A stretch of DNA of 56,511 nt, from positions 1 to 56,511 of the IMG/VR virus record IMGVR_UViG_3300045284_000397; one strand, 5' to 3'. Below are positions 40,488-49,041 of this stretch, piece by piece (the stretch's first letter is position 1; every line of letters begins with the position of its first letter). Under the pieces are notes generated by a model that searched no databases, was not told where the DNA came from, and worked only from the letters and a program-made list of their open reading frames with translations. A program made the position numbers and the translations under genes. This DNA comes from a virus.

Positions 40488-40779
40488 ATTCATTCGATAC
40501 CTAGTGGCGCTCGAATACAACATCCTGAAATTTGCTGAGGAAGATCGAAAAGGGCGAGTGGTTGGTGGTGAGTATTTTGGCACACATACCCGTAATGAGC
40601 GATTGCTCGCTATGGACGGTTATGACAACTCCGGCGTGCTGGAAGACCTCGATGAGCGCGGAATCGTCAAACCCTTGGGGCATCCATTCCGCTTTTACGT
40701 CACGGAAAAGGGACGCCTGCTGATGCGGATTTACGAACTGAGACTTGAACTTATAGCGGAGCAGGGGAGGAGCGAATGA
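40477..40779 (+). CDS. Winged-helix-like small protein
   Basis: A 100-aa protein starting at ATG 40477. A helical N-terminus (IRYLVALEYNILKFAEED) precedes a winged-helix-like region, LEDLDERGIVKPLGHPFRFY with VTEKGRLLM, typical of MarR/PadR-like wings. Possible DNA-binding regulator. Overlaps both neighbours. Confidence 0.5.
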   Translation: MADEFIRYLVALEYNILKFAEEDRKGRVVGGEYFGTHTRNERLLAMDGYDNSGVLEDLDERGIVKPLGHPFRFYVTEKGRLLMRIYELRLELIAEQGRSE

Positions 40780-41141
40780 GCGAGAGAGGGAATAGCAGGA
40801 AACGCCGTTCTGCACGGCAGGGTAGGGGTAGGGCATATCCCAAATTAAAGACGGTTCGACTGGAACTGCGCGACTGTGACTGTGGCTGTGGAATGGCGCA
40901 ACTGATGGACGCACAGCATGGTCAGCGCTATATCGAAGGGCATGGCGGAAAGGCGTTGTGGAAACGGCGTGTCGAGTGTCTGGTTTGCGCCATTGCCCAC
41001 GTCTTCGAGACGCACGGCATATCGCCAAGCCGGGCATTGGCAGGGGCGCGCTGGTGCGTGGAACAGAGCTTGCGGCGCGCGCAGCAGTTGATGCGCGTGT
41101 TCGGCTATTCATATCTCGACATGAAGTGGAGGTTGGCATGA
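40776..41141 (+). CDS. Small Cys-containing basic protein, unknown
   Basis: A 121-aa protein. A basic N-terminus and CDCGCGMAQLMDAQHGQRYI with ECLVC suggest a zinc ribbon like the CGCG...H sites of some HNH proteins. No nuclease core is seen. Coupled to neighbours by four-base overlaps. Confidence 0.5.
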   Translation: MSERGNSRKRRSARQGRGRAYPKLKTVRLELRDCDCGCGMAQLMDAQHGQRYIEGHGGKALWKRRVECLVCAIAHVFETHGISPSRALAGARWCVEQSLRRAQQLMRVFGYSYLDMKWRLA

Positions 41142-41506
41142 TGAACGAGTTTGAGAACTGTCTGCGCTGCGGGCTGCCCGAAAGTCATCCGCGCCATGAT
41201 CGGCAACACCCGCCGCCGGAAGGCTGGCATTCATTTCGGGGACAGGACTACCTCGACGGACTTGAGGACGCCCTCTTATTCGCGCGCGAGAAGAACCAAC
41301 CGCATCAATGGGTTGAAACGGGTTGGACGATTGCCACGTACTTGCCTTTCTCAGAAAAATACTGCGCGGTCTGTGGCGCGATCAACTGGGGCGGAGGTGA
41401 GGAGGGCGTGTGCTTCGGCAATTCCTTCGCTGAAAACGGGATTGTCGCGGCGCATAATCGGCGCGCGTTTGCGAATTGGAGCATGCGCCAAAGCATAATG
41501 GGGTAG
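41138..41506 (+). CDS. Zinc-binding protein, unknown
   Basis: A 122-aa protein with an ATG-ATG start overlapping the previous stop. CLRCGLPESHPRH and YCAVCGAINWGGGEEGVCF suggest two zinc sites. Function unknown. Confidence 0.5.
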   Translation: MMNEFENCLRCGLPESHPRHDRQHPPPEGWHSFRGQDYLDGLEDALLFAREKNQPHQWVETGWTIATYLPFSEKYCAVCGAINWGGGEEGVCFGNSFAENGIVAAHNRRAFANWSMRQSIMG

Positions 41507-41513
41507 GAGAGAC

Positions 41514-41735
41514 ATGATGAACGAGCAGCGGGATACACGGATTGCCGCGGACGAACGATGCTGTGTCTGCGGTTCAGCCGACCTGACATTCGTCGGTGTG
41601 GATGAAGGCGGGTATTGGGGCGGGATGCGCTGTAACGAACTGCGCTGCAATGGCTGCGATGCGCATTTCGCCGTCGGTTGCGACGAGATCATGCCGGACG
41701 GGTCGCTACTGCATGACCCGCCGCGCCTCGACTGA
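41514..41735 (+). CDS. Zinc-ribbon protein, unknown
   Basis: A 73-aa protein with GGAGAG upstream. CCVCGSADL and CNELRCNGCDAHFAVGCD give a four-Cys ribbon with an aromatic face, resembling small Lar/ZnR phage proteins. It might bind DNA or block restriction, as Lar-like proteins do, but similarity is slight. Confidence 0.5.
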   Translation: MMNEQRDTRIAADERCCVCGSADLTFVGVDEGGYWGGMRCNELRCNGCDAHFAVGCDEIMPDGSLLHDPPRLD

Positions 41736-41800
41736 TTTGCAATGCGGGAAAATGTGCGTTAGTCTTGAAGGGGTATGCCACTTATCCCGCATGAGGCAGC

Positions 41801-42151
41801 ATGGCGCGCGGCAATGCAATCCACGTGGACGGCAAATCATCCGTTGATCAGGGCGATTATTTTCCGGCGCAGAGCATCGGCTCGAAAACAGTTCGCTGCG
41901 ATCTGGACAGTCTGTTCAATTGGTGGGATACGATACGCCCAGCCGACCCGACGCCTGAGCCGATCCCAGTGGATGAGAATGGCGTATCGTATCGACTGTG
42001 CAGCGGATACGAGAGTGGTTCACACTATGCGCCGCGTCGCGCCTTCAACAAGCACAAGGGGCGCAAGGACGGGTTGAATGACGAATGTCGTCAGTGTCAG
42101 CACGAACGCAATTTACGCCTGAAGATCATGCACTTTGCGCGGAGGTATTGA
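41801..42151 (+). CDS. Small protein with HNH-type N-terminal zinc motif
   Basis: A 116-aa protein. Near the C-terminus, RLCSGYESGSHYAPRRAFNK, HKGRKDGLNDECRQC resembles the paired-Cys zinc ribbon at the front of phage HNH proteins, but no HNH catalytic core follows. It may be a truncated HNH relative or a stand-alone zinc protein. It ends just before the late leader promoter. Confidence 0.5.
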   Translation: MARGNAIHVDGKSSVDQGDYFPAQSIGSKTVRCDLDSLFNWWDTIRPADPTPEPIPVDENGVSYRLCSGYESGSHYAPRRAFNKHKGRKDGLNDECRQCQHERNLRLKIMHFARRY

Positions 42152-42158
42152 CAAATAA

Positions 42159-42186
42159 TTGACATTGAGGGAAACAGGTTTAAGAT
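42159..42186 (+). promoter_or_regulatory. Candidate late-leader promoter
   Basis: TTGACA (42159-42164), 16-base spacer, TAAGAT (42181-42186). A second TTGACA lies 11 bases upstream at 42148-42153. This is the only good promoter before the packaging/head operon. Confidence 0.6.
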
Positions 42187-42225
42187 AGTTAGGACACATT
42201 GTACGAAAAACAAGTTGTCACACAC

Positions 42226-42261
42226 GCCGCCCAGTTTCGCAAGCGAACGAGGCGGCTTTTG
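42226..42261 (+). terminator. Leader terminator before the packaging operon
   Basis: GCCGCC (42226-42231) pairs with GGCGGC (42251-42256), with an inner TTCGC-AA-GCGAA hairpin, then TTTTG. A transcript from the promoter above would be about 70 bases, reminiscent of late-leader arrangements controlled by antitermination. Confidence 0.7.
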
Positions 42262-42283
42262 ATTCCTATGCGGACGGTACGGG

Positions 42284-43651
42284 ATGGCGGTCAGGAAACA
42301 GGCTGAGCCGAGCGTTGAGCGCCGGAAGATTAGCGACCTCACGCCCGACCCGTCAAACGCGAATGTCGGCACGGAGCGCGGCTTATCCATGCTCGACGAC
42401 AGCCTGAGCGTATCCGGGCTGGGACGCAGCATTGTCACCGACAAGCACGGCGTGATCATCGCGGGCAATAAGACGACGGAGCGTGCTATAGATCGTGGCT
42501 TCGAGAACGCGGTCATCGTCCATACGCGCGGCGATGAACTGGTCGTCGTGCAGCGCGACGACCTCGATCTCGCGGACAATGACCCGAATAACCCGGCGCG
42601 GCGCATGGCGTACTATGACAACCGTGTTGCGCAAATGGATTTGCAGTGGTCGCCGGAGCAGTTACTCGCCGATGTGAACGCGGGCTTCGACTTCGAGCAC
42701 CTGTTCAGCGCGGGCGAACTCGATGCGCTACTGGCGGGGCTGAATGGCGAACCCGGCGCAGGCGGCGATGCGAATGCGCTGATGAACCATGCTGAGGAAT
42801 TGCGCGATAAGTATCAGGTTGAACGTGGACAGCTTTGGAATATCGGGCAGCATCGTCTGCTTTGTGGCGACAGCTACAGCATGGACGACGTTGACCGATT
42901 GACCGAGGGCTACGTGGTGGATATGCTGCACACCGATCCACCGTATGGGATAAACATTGTGCAACCGCACAAGGGTGATCGATCCGCCGCTATCGGTGGA
43001 TCGAAGCCATTCGGGTCAACCGCATCAACCGGACGCAAAGGGAAGTCCGCTGTCGCGGAACGCGACAGCGGCAAGGTAGGCGGCGGGACTGGCGCGCCAG
43101 TGCGCCAGTCCCGCCATGATGTTGGCAGGGGCAACCCTGCCAACATCATTCAGAGCAACGTATATCCTGTCATCGAAGGCGACGACCATCCATTTGACCC
43201 GACTGTGTTCCTCAACCTCGCGCCGATTGTCATCCTGTGGGGCGCGAACTATTACGCCGACCAACTGCCGATTTCCTCATGTTGGATATGTTGGGACAAA
43301 CGCGAGGACATTACGCGCAATAACTTCGCGGATTGTGAACTGGCATGGACGAACCTCGACAAGCCCGCGCGCCTGTTTCATCACCTCTGGAACGGTCTGC
43401 ACAAAGGCAGTCAATGGGGGCAAGCGCGCATTCATCCGACCGAAAAGCCTGTCGCGCTGTTCGCCGAAATCGGCAATATGTACTGTAGAGACGGTATTTG
43501 GCTTGACCTGTTCGCCGGAAGTGGTGCGCAGATTGAAGCGGCTGAGCAGAACGGCGCGACCTGTCTGGCGCTCGAATATGAACCGCTCTACGTCGCTTGC
43601 GTCTTGGAGCGCATGTCCGGCATGGGCTTGACGCCCGAACTGCAAGCGTAA
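42284..43651 (+). CDS. ParB-like nuclease domain fused to DNA N4/N6-amino methyltransferase
   Basis: A 455-aa protein. Residues about 10-130 are ParB/Srx-like (RKISDLTPDPSNANV, IIAGNKTTERAIDRG). From about 185, QLWNIGQHRLLCGDSYSMDD starts a beta-class methyltransferase with DPPYGINI at 217-224 (motif IV) and LDLFAGSGAQIEA at about 406-418 (motif I, FxGxG), motif IV before I. Between them, about residues 232-290 are encoded by a string of perfect hairpins that appears to be an in-frame insertion. Such fusions are common in phages near terminase and modify DNA, often for protection from restriction. Confidence 0.82.
   Translation: MAVRKQAEPSVERRKISDLTPDPSNANVGTERGLSMLDDSLSVSGLGRSIVTDKHGVIIAGNKTTERAIDRGFENAVIVHTRGDELVVVQRDDLDLADNDPNNPARRMAYYDNRVAQMDLQWSPEQLLADVNAGFDFEHLFSAGELDALLAGLNGEPGAGGDANALMNHAEELRDKYQVERGQLWNIGQHRLLCGDSYSMDDVDRLTEGYVVDMLHTDPPYGINIVQPHKGDRSAAIGGSKPFGSTASTGRKGKSAVAERDSGKVGGGTGAPVRQSRHDVGRGNPANIIQSNVYPVIEGDDHPFDPTVFLNLAPIVILWGANYYADQLPISSCWICWDKREDITRNNFADCELAWTNLDKPARLFHHLWNGLHKGSQWGQARIHPTEKPVALFAEIGNMYCRDGIWLDLFAGSGAQIEAAEQNGATCLALEYEPLYVACVLERMSGMGLTPELQA
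42979..43149 (+). repeat. Four tandem hairpins inside the methyltransferase coding sequence
   Basis: Hairpin 1: TCGATCCGCCG-CTAT-CGGTGGATCGA (42979-43004, one G-T). Hairpin 2: CCGCTGTCGCG-GAA-CGCGACAGCGG (arms 43047-43057, 43061-43071), perfect. Hairpin 3: GGCGGGACTGGCGC (43082-43095) with GCGCCAGTCCCGCC (43102-43115), perfect. Hairpin 4: ATGATGTTGGCAGGG (43116-43130) with CCCTGCCAACATCAT (43135-43149), perfect. All lie within about 170 bases and keep the reading frame open. Confidence 0.93.
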
Positions 43652-43669
43652 ATATGGCAGAGTTGAGAT

Positions 43670-44125
43670 ATGACAGCCCACCTGATTAAAGAAGATGTGA
43701 TTGCGGCGCTCCATGCCAACAAGGGGATGGTGACGCTAACAGCCGATATGCTCCAGTGTAACCCGCAGACAATCTACAACTGGATTAAGAAGTCACCCGA
43801 TGTGCGCGCGGTGATTGACGCCGAACGCGAGAAGGTGATTGACGTTGCCGAGATCGCGCTGATGGGCGCGATCCAGCGGAAAGAGGGCTGGGCAATCGCC
43901 TTTGCGCTCAAGACGATTGGCAAGCGGCGCGGCTACGTTGAGCGCACCGAGCAGGTCAACTTCAACGTGGACGCCGACTTACTCAAACGGGCGATTGACG
44001 CAATCGAAGCACAAGGGTTAAACGCATCTGATGTCTTTGAGCAGATTATCCAGCAAGCCTCAACCGCTGACCGCGCGCGCATTGGTGCAGACGGCATTGG
44101 CGAAAGCAGCAGCGCCGGGAAGTAA
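43670..44125 (+). CDS. terS: Putative terminase small subunit
   Basis: A 151-aa protein directly before the large terminase. NKGMVTLTADMLQCNPQTIY with NWIKKSPDVRAVIDAEREKV forms an N-terminal helix-turn-helix, followed by IDVAEIALMGAIQRKEGWAI and FALKTIGKRRGY, the pattern of phage small terminases that bind DNA and form a ring. The gene symbol is assigned from family and position. Its 3' end overlaps the next frame by up to 95 bases. Confidence 0.72.
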   Translation: MTAHLIKEDVIAALHANKGMVTLTADMLQCNPQTIYNWIKKSPDVRAVIDAEREKVIDVAEIALMGAIQRKEGWAIAFALKTIGKRRGYVERTEQVNFNVDADLLKRAIDAIEAQGLNASDVFEQIIQQASTADRARIGADGIGESSSAGK

Positions 44126-45500
44126 GATTGCTTATCTCCCCGACGATCCGGTTGCTTGGGCGGAGCGTGAGTTCTACATCCCCGAAACGAATGGCGCGAT
44201 CCAGTTAGAGTCGTATCAGGCAGCAGTGCTGCGCAAAGCCTTCGAGCGCGACCCGGACGGCAATCTGCGTTACAGCCTCATGTTGTGGAGTGACCTGAAA
44301 AAGTCAGCCAAGTCCACGATTGCCGGGATTGCCGTACTTTGGATGGCGTGGCATCACGAATGGGAAACCTGCCGCGTCGTCGGCAATGACCTCAAGCAAG
44401 CCAACAGTCGTACTTTCTACTATATCACGCGAGCGATTGAACTCAATCCCCGCTTGCGTGCCGTCTGTAAAGTCAAGAACTACCGTATCGAACTGCCGAA
44501 CCATACGACGATTGAAGCGATAGCTGTTGATCCGAAGGGTGAGGCGGGCGGCGGCGATCTGGTTGTCTGCTTTACGGAACTGTGGGCAGCAAAGAACGAG
44601 GCAGCTAAACAACTCTGGACAGAAACGACCTTATCTCCGCTCAAATACGGAAAATCTCTGAGGTTTTGCGAATCATATGCTGGTTATGATGGTGGTTCAC
44701 CGATCCTTGAACAACTCTATGACAGTGGCGTTAAACACGGTGTTTTAGTTGACGTAGGCATTGAGGGGCTAGAACTTTACGAGAATCAATCAGCCCGGTT
44801 CATTTGCTTATGGAACACAATCCCGCGTTGCTCGTGGCAAGTTCCAGCGTACTACAGGCAAGAGGCAGCAACCCTCAGTGCTGATGAGTTCCGGCGCATT
44901 CATAAAAACGAGTGGGTTAGTTCGACTAACGCCTTTATCCCGATTGAGTGGTGGGACGCCTGCCTAGGTGAATTCCCCGAACTCGACAAGGATGTCTCGC
45001 TGGTCGTCGGCATCGACGCGGCGGTCACGCATGACTGTTTCGCCGTCGTCGCCGTGAGCCGCGTGGGAGAGAAGTGTTACGTTCGCTACGTGAATGTCTG
45101 GACGCCGCCGCCGCACGGCAAGATCGACTTCTCCGAACCGGAAGCGGAAATCCGGCGACTGGCGCGCGAGTACAATGTGATCGTGGCGACCTACGACCCG
45201 ATGCAAATGGAGGATATGGCGCAGCGGCTTTTGCGCGAGGGCGTCTGCTACTGCAAGCCGTTCTCGCAGGGCGCGCCGCGTTTGGAAGCGGATACCGGAC
45301 TGTATCAGCACATTATGCAGCGCGACATCGTTCAGAACGGCAATCCGGTCATGCGCGAGCACTTGCAGAATGCCGACGCGGACATCGATCAGGAAGGGCA
45401 TAAGATGCGCATCGTCCATCGCACGCCCACGCTGCCGATGGACGCGGCGGTCGCGCTCTCACAGGCAGTTCACGAAGCCTATTACCTAAATCTCGACTAA
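44031..45500 (+). CDS. terL: Terminase large subunit
   Basis: Up to 489 aa; ATG 44031 lies 95 bases inside the small-subunit gene, and GTG 44085 is an alternative. LMLWSDLKKSAKSTIAGIAV at about 83-102 is the Walker A-type site (KKS.KS variant), GGGDLVVCFTELWAAK near 174-189 is the Walker B region, and the C-terminal RNase H-like nuclease has VVGIDAAVTHDCFAVVAV, ATYDPMQMEDMAQ and DAAVALSQAVHEA. It pumps DNA into proheads and cuts it. The segment around 44600-44945 is distinctly AT-richer than the rest, pointing to mosaic exchange. Confidence 0.85.
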   Translation: MSLSRLSSKPQPLTARALVQTALAKAAAPGSKIAYLPDDPVAWAEREFYIPETNGAIQLESYQAAVLRKAFERDPDGNLRYSLMLWSDLKKSAKSTIAGIAVLWMAWHHEWETCRVVGNDLKQANSRTFYYITRAIELNPRLRAVCKVKNYRIELPNHTTIEAIAVDPKGEAGGGDLVVCFTELWAAKNEAAKQLWTETTLSPLKYGKSLRFCESYAGYDGGSPILEQLYDSGVKHGVLVDVGIEGLELYENQSARFICLWNTIPRCSWQVPAYYRQEAATLSADEFRRIHKNEWVSSTNAFIPIEWWDACLGEFPELDKDVSLVVGIDAAVTHDCFAVVAVSRVGEKCYVRYVNVWTPPPHGKIDFSEPEAEIRRLAREYNVIVATYDPMQMEDMAQRLLREGVCYCKPFSQGAPRLEADTGLYQHIMQRDIVQNGNPVMREHLQNADADIDQEGHKMRIVHRTPTLPMDAAVALSQAVHEAYYLNLD

Positions 45501-45516
45501 TCCCTCAAGGCGGCTC

Positions 45517-47478
45517 ATGCTCAACGGTTCAAAAGCAATGACCGACGCCCAACTGAACGCGGTTATTCAGCAGTCGGCGCAGGACATTCCCGACATCAGC
45601 AAGGACGGGATATCGGCGATGTGGCTCTACGAGTATCGCCAGGGACCCATCCTGCCGCCCTGGGGCACGCGCCGACGCGAGCAGGTGCTGCGCATCTACG
45701 ACCGTCAGGAGTACGGCACACTCTGGCAGGGCGCGAAGGCGGGGCTGGTCAAGAAATGGACTTCGACGCCTTGGGAGATCAGCGGCGGGCGCAATCTGTC
45801 CAACTACTTTCAGCGCGTCTGGCGCGCCAGCCAGTTCACGGGGGGTTGGGATAGCTTTCTGACGCGCGTCTGTTCGGATTTTCTGCGCTTCGACGGCGGG
45901 GCGTGGATTGAGGTGATCGCGCCCGGCGATGAGATGCGCGAGCCGACCGGGATGGTGACGGGACTGGCGCACCTGGACAGCTTCTGGTGCTACCCGACGG
46001 GCGACCCGGAGCATCCCGTCCTCTACTGGTCACGTTACGGCAAGCTGCACAAACTGCATCGCAGCCGTGTCATTCATCTGGTCGATATGGAAGACGGCGA
46101 TCAGAACAACCCCGGCTATGGGTTGTGCGCGCTCTCACGGGCGATTGCGGTGGTGGAACGGCAGATGTACCTCAACCGCTACATCGTCAGCAACCTCGAC
46201 GACAAGCCCTCGCCCGGCGTCGTCATTGCCAACAACATCGACAGCAAAGTCCGCGACAACATGATCGCGCGCTACACCGCCGAACAGAACAATGACGCGC
46301 CGCCGCCCTGGGGCAATGTCATGTGGATTTACAACCTTGACCCGGCGAAGAAAGCCGAACTGGAAAACTTTACCTTCTCGCGCCCCCCGGAGAAGTTCGA
46401 TTATCCGGTCTATATGCAGGTCGACGTGGACGACATGGCGCTGGCGATTGGCGTCGATCCGCAGGACTTGCGCCCCCTCAGCAGTAAGGCGCTCGGCAGT
46501 GGGATGCAGAGCGAAGTCCTCGACGAGAAGGGGAAAGGCAATACCTACGCGGCGTTTCTGCGTCTCTTTGAGCGCAAGATGAACGACGTTCTGCCCGAAA
46601 GTCTGGAGTTCGCGTTCAAGACGAGCGACAGCACCAAAGCGCAGAAGGATGCGACCACCGCACAGGTCTGGGTGACGGTTGCGACCGCGCTCGCGCCGAT
46701 GGTGGGCGCTCAGGTCGCGGCGCAGCTGCTGGCGGATCAAGTCCCGGCGCTCGAAAAGGTGCTGATCGACGACGCGGGCAATCTGGTGCAGTTGGGTGAC
46801 GTGGACGTGCAGCCCGCCGCCGAGGAGAACGCCAAGCCCGTCGGCAAAGAGCCGCCCGCCGCTGCTGCTGGCACAGGCAAGCCAACGACACAGGAGACGA
46901 CGGCGACGGACAGCACGCCGAATGCGCGAAAAGATTTTGCCGATACCGAAGCCAGTTTTGAGACAGACTTGGTTGACCTCATTCATGCCGGATTAGACGG
47001 GGACGTAAATCGTCGGCGGGCTGGCGTGGTGATGAGAGGCATTCTGAATTCGTACGGCAAGCGTGCGCGCTTAGACGGTCTTGTCGAAAATGGCGTTACA
47101 ACCGGATTGTCTGATGCGGACTTATCGGCACATACAATCTGGCTTGCCGAGCAGTCGAAATTCGTCTCAGAGTTTCTCACATCTTCGTACAAATCAGGAT
47201 TAACCGACGCACAAATCGAACAGCATGTGAAAATGTGGGGGAATGTCAGCCTCACCAAAGCGTATTACGAAGGCGCTGAAAGCGCCAACGCCAACGCCGT
47301 TTATCAATTCGTAGGAGATGACGGCGCTGAATCTTGTGAAACGTGCCAGTCACTCAAAAACAAGACCATGAGAATGTCCGAGTGGGCGGCTCAAAAACTC
47401 CGTCCCGGTGTAGACCTGGAAAGCTATGCCTGTAAGGGATTTTCATGTGCTCACCGCCTTGAGCGTGTGAATGCTTAG
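45517..47478 (+). CDS. Portal protein fused to MuF-like head morphogenesis domain
   Basis: A 653-aa protein. Residues about 40-440 resemble phage portals (ILPPWGTRRREQVLRIYD, VIHLVDMEDGDQNNPGYGLC, QVDVDDMALAIGVDPQDL, SGMQSEVLDEKGKGNTY). After an Ala/Pro/Thr linker (about 440-470), the C-terminal 180 residues contain YYEGAESANANAVYQFVGDD, CETCQSLKN and CKGFSCAHRLERV, a MuF-type domain with its Cys pair. MuF domains usually form a separate gene after the portal; here they are one polypeptide. The MuF part is lower in GC than the portal part. Confidence 0.78.
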   Translation: MLNGSKAMTDAQLNAVIQQSAQDIPDISKDGISAMWLYEYRQGPILPPWGTRRREQVLRIYDRQEYGTLWQGAKAGLVKKWTSTPWEISGGRNLSNYFQRVWRASQFTGGWDSFLTRVCSDFLRFDGGAWIEVIAPGDEMREPTGMVTGLAHLDSFWCYPTGDPEHPVLYWSRYGKLHKLHRSRVIHLVDMEDGDQNNPGYGLCALSRAIAVVERQMYLNRYIVSNLDDKPSPGVVIANNIDSKVRDNMIARYTAEQNNDAPPPWGNVMWIYNLDPAKKAELENFTFSRPPEKFDYPVYMQVDVDDMALAIGVDPQDLRPLSSKALGSGMQSEVLDEKGKGNTYAAFLRLFERKMNDVLPESLEFAFKTSDSTKAQKDATTAQVWVTVATALAPMVGAQVAAQLLADQVPALEKVLIDDAGNLVQLGDVDVQPAAEENAKPVGKEPPAAAAGTGKPTTQETTATDSTPNARKDFADTEASFETDLVDLIHAGLDGDVNRRRAGVVMRGILNSYGKRARLDGLVENGVTTGLSDADLSAHTIWLAEQSKFVSEFLTSSYKSGLTDAQIEQHVKMWGNVSLTKAYYEGAESANANAVYQFVGDDGAESCETCQSLKNKTMRMSEWAAQKLRPGVDLESYACKGFSCAHRLERVNA

Positions 47479-47533
47479 AGCAGCGGTTGAGAACAGGCAA
47501 TACCCCCACAATTGAGAGAAGAAGTCACATCCG

Positions 47534-47558
47534 AACCCGCCTCCCAAGCGGGTTTTTG
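47534..47558 (+). terminator. Terminator between portal and protease
   Basis: AACCCGC (47534-47540), loop CTCCCAA, GCGGGTT (47548-47554), then TTTG. A good rho-independent hairpin inside the head operon, which suggests partial termination, antitermination or a separate promoter for the capsid genes. Confidence 0.75.
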
Positions 47559-47578
47559 TTTGCCCAGAGGAGGCGCGT

Positions 47579-49039
47579 ATGCCGTATCGGATTGAAAAGC
47601 AGGGGAGCAAATATTGTGTCGTGAAGCAGGACGGCGGCGCAAGCATGGGCTGCTCCGATAGCGAAGATGAGGCGAAGAAACACATGAGCGCGCTTTATGC
47701 CAATGAAAACAAAGCCATGACGATCAACGAACGCCTCGAAGCGAAGGCGCTATCGCAGCCCGTCGCCAATATGCAACCTGATCCGCCCGTGCCTGGCTGC
47801 GTGGGTGAAACGTCCGCGCGCTACGAAGCCGCCGGAATGCCGCCCGCGCTCGCCCTCTCCCGCGCCGAACAGGATTGTGTCGAGGCGGCGGAGACGGGTA
47901 TCGAAGCCGACGCGCCGGAAGTGAAGGCGCTGGTCAACGGCTGCTACGAGAAGGCGCTGGTCAAATATCGGCAGACGGGGATCAGCGAAGCCGACGCCGA
48001 GAGCAAGGCGAAAGCCGAGTGCAGCGACAGCACGCCGCCTGTGGGGTATGACAAAGCGCATTCGCCGGACGTGGCTGGGAAGGCGCTGTTTGACCGCATC
48101 TGGGAGCGTATTCAGGCGCGTCTCGGCACGAAAGACGATTTGCAGACCAGTTTCAAAGTTACTTCCGACGGACATTTCCTTGCCGTTTGGAGTAATGACT
48201 TCGCCGATAGAGACAAAGAGATTTTCACCCGCAAGGCGATTGACGATTACGTCGCGCGTGTCGATATGGGCGTCGTGCCCAAGCCGGAACTGTGGGTCTG
48301 GCACGTGCCGGGCACGCGCATCGGACAGGCGGATTTCGTGGCGCGGCAGGGGCATTTCCTGATCGCGGGTGGCACATTCGACGACACGGAAGCGGCACAG
48401 CAGGCGAAGGCGTTCTACGCGAAGAACGCGGATAAGACGGCGGACTCGCACGGCTTTGCCTATGAAGCCAGCACGTTCGATGGCAAGCATTACCATCGGT
48501 TCAATTCGTTCGAAATTAGTCTCTTGCCGCGAGGCGTTGAGGCGAATTTGTTCACCTCGTTAGAGGGAGTAAAAGCAATGGCAGTCGATGAACGCAAGAA
48601 GAAGTACCTCGACAAGGTGTTCGGCGCGGACGTGGCAGATCACATCCTCGCCAACCTCGACGAGCGCGGCAAAGCCCTCGAAGAACTCGACGTGGAGTTC
48701 AAGGACTTTGTAGAGACGAGTGAAAGCACCGACGAGAAAGCGGCAGACGAAGCGCAGACGACCGCCTTCAAGGACTTGCTGCCGGATGTGATTGAGGGCA
48801 GCGCGGAAGCGGTCAAAGCCGCGCTGGAAGCGGTCAAAGCCGTCAATGGGCTGAAAGCCGACGTTGCCGAGATGCGCCAGAAACTGGCGATGCGTCCGCG
48901 CGGAAGCCAGTCAGACCGAACGCTCGTCACCGAACAGGAGGCGAAAGACCTGGGCGTCAATACCGAGGAAACCTACTTTGACCCGGTGCTCAAACTGCAA
49001 TTAAAGCGCAACATTTTCGCTCAGGAAGGAGGGTCTTAA
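47579..49039 (+). CDS. Prohead protease fused to scaffold, with N-terminal extension
   Basis: A 486-aa protein behind GAGGAGG. Residues 1-45 are a small domain known from other phage proteins (YRIEKQGSKYCVVKQDGGAS, SEDEAKKHMSALYANE). Residues 65-160 are an Ala/Glu-rich helical region with paired Cys. Residues about 190-330 form the HK97-type serine protease, with His near 240 (VWHVPGTRIGQADF) and Ser near 313 (FEISLLPRGVEANLF). The Glu/Ala/Lys-rich coiled coil at about 335-450 is the scaffold, ending in a delta-domain-like capsid-targeting tail. It guides and matures the capsid. Confidence 0.75.
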   Translation: MPYRIEKQGSKYCVVKQDGGASMGCSDSEDEAKKHMSALYANENKAMTINERLEAKALSQPVANMQPDPPVPGCVGETSARYEAAGMPPALALSRAEQDCVEAAETGIEADAPEVKALVNGCYEKALVKYRQTGISEADAESKAKAECSDSTPPVGYDKAHSPDVAGKALFDRIWERIQARLGTKDDLQTSFKVTSDGHFLAVWSNDFADRDKEIFTRKAIDDYVARVDMGVVPKPELWVWHVPGTRIGQADFVARQGHFLIAGGTFDDTEAAQQAKAFYAKNADKTADSHGFAYEASTFDGKHYHRFNSFEISLLPRGVEANLFTSLEGVKAMAVDERKKKYLDKVFGADVADHILANLDERGKALEELDVEFKDFVETSESTDEKAADEAQTTAFKDLLPDVIEGSAEAVKAALEAVKAVNGLKADVAEMRQKLAMRPRGSQSDRTLVTEQEAKDLGVNTEETYFDPVLKLQLKRNIFAQEGGS

Positions 49040-49041
49040 CC

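Noticed and set aside
41775-42077. 100-codon plus frame overlapping the zinc-motif gene at 41801
   Set aside because: Its product is Arg/Ser/Ala-rich with no motif, while the 41801 frame contains a recognisable Cys pattern.
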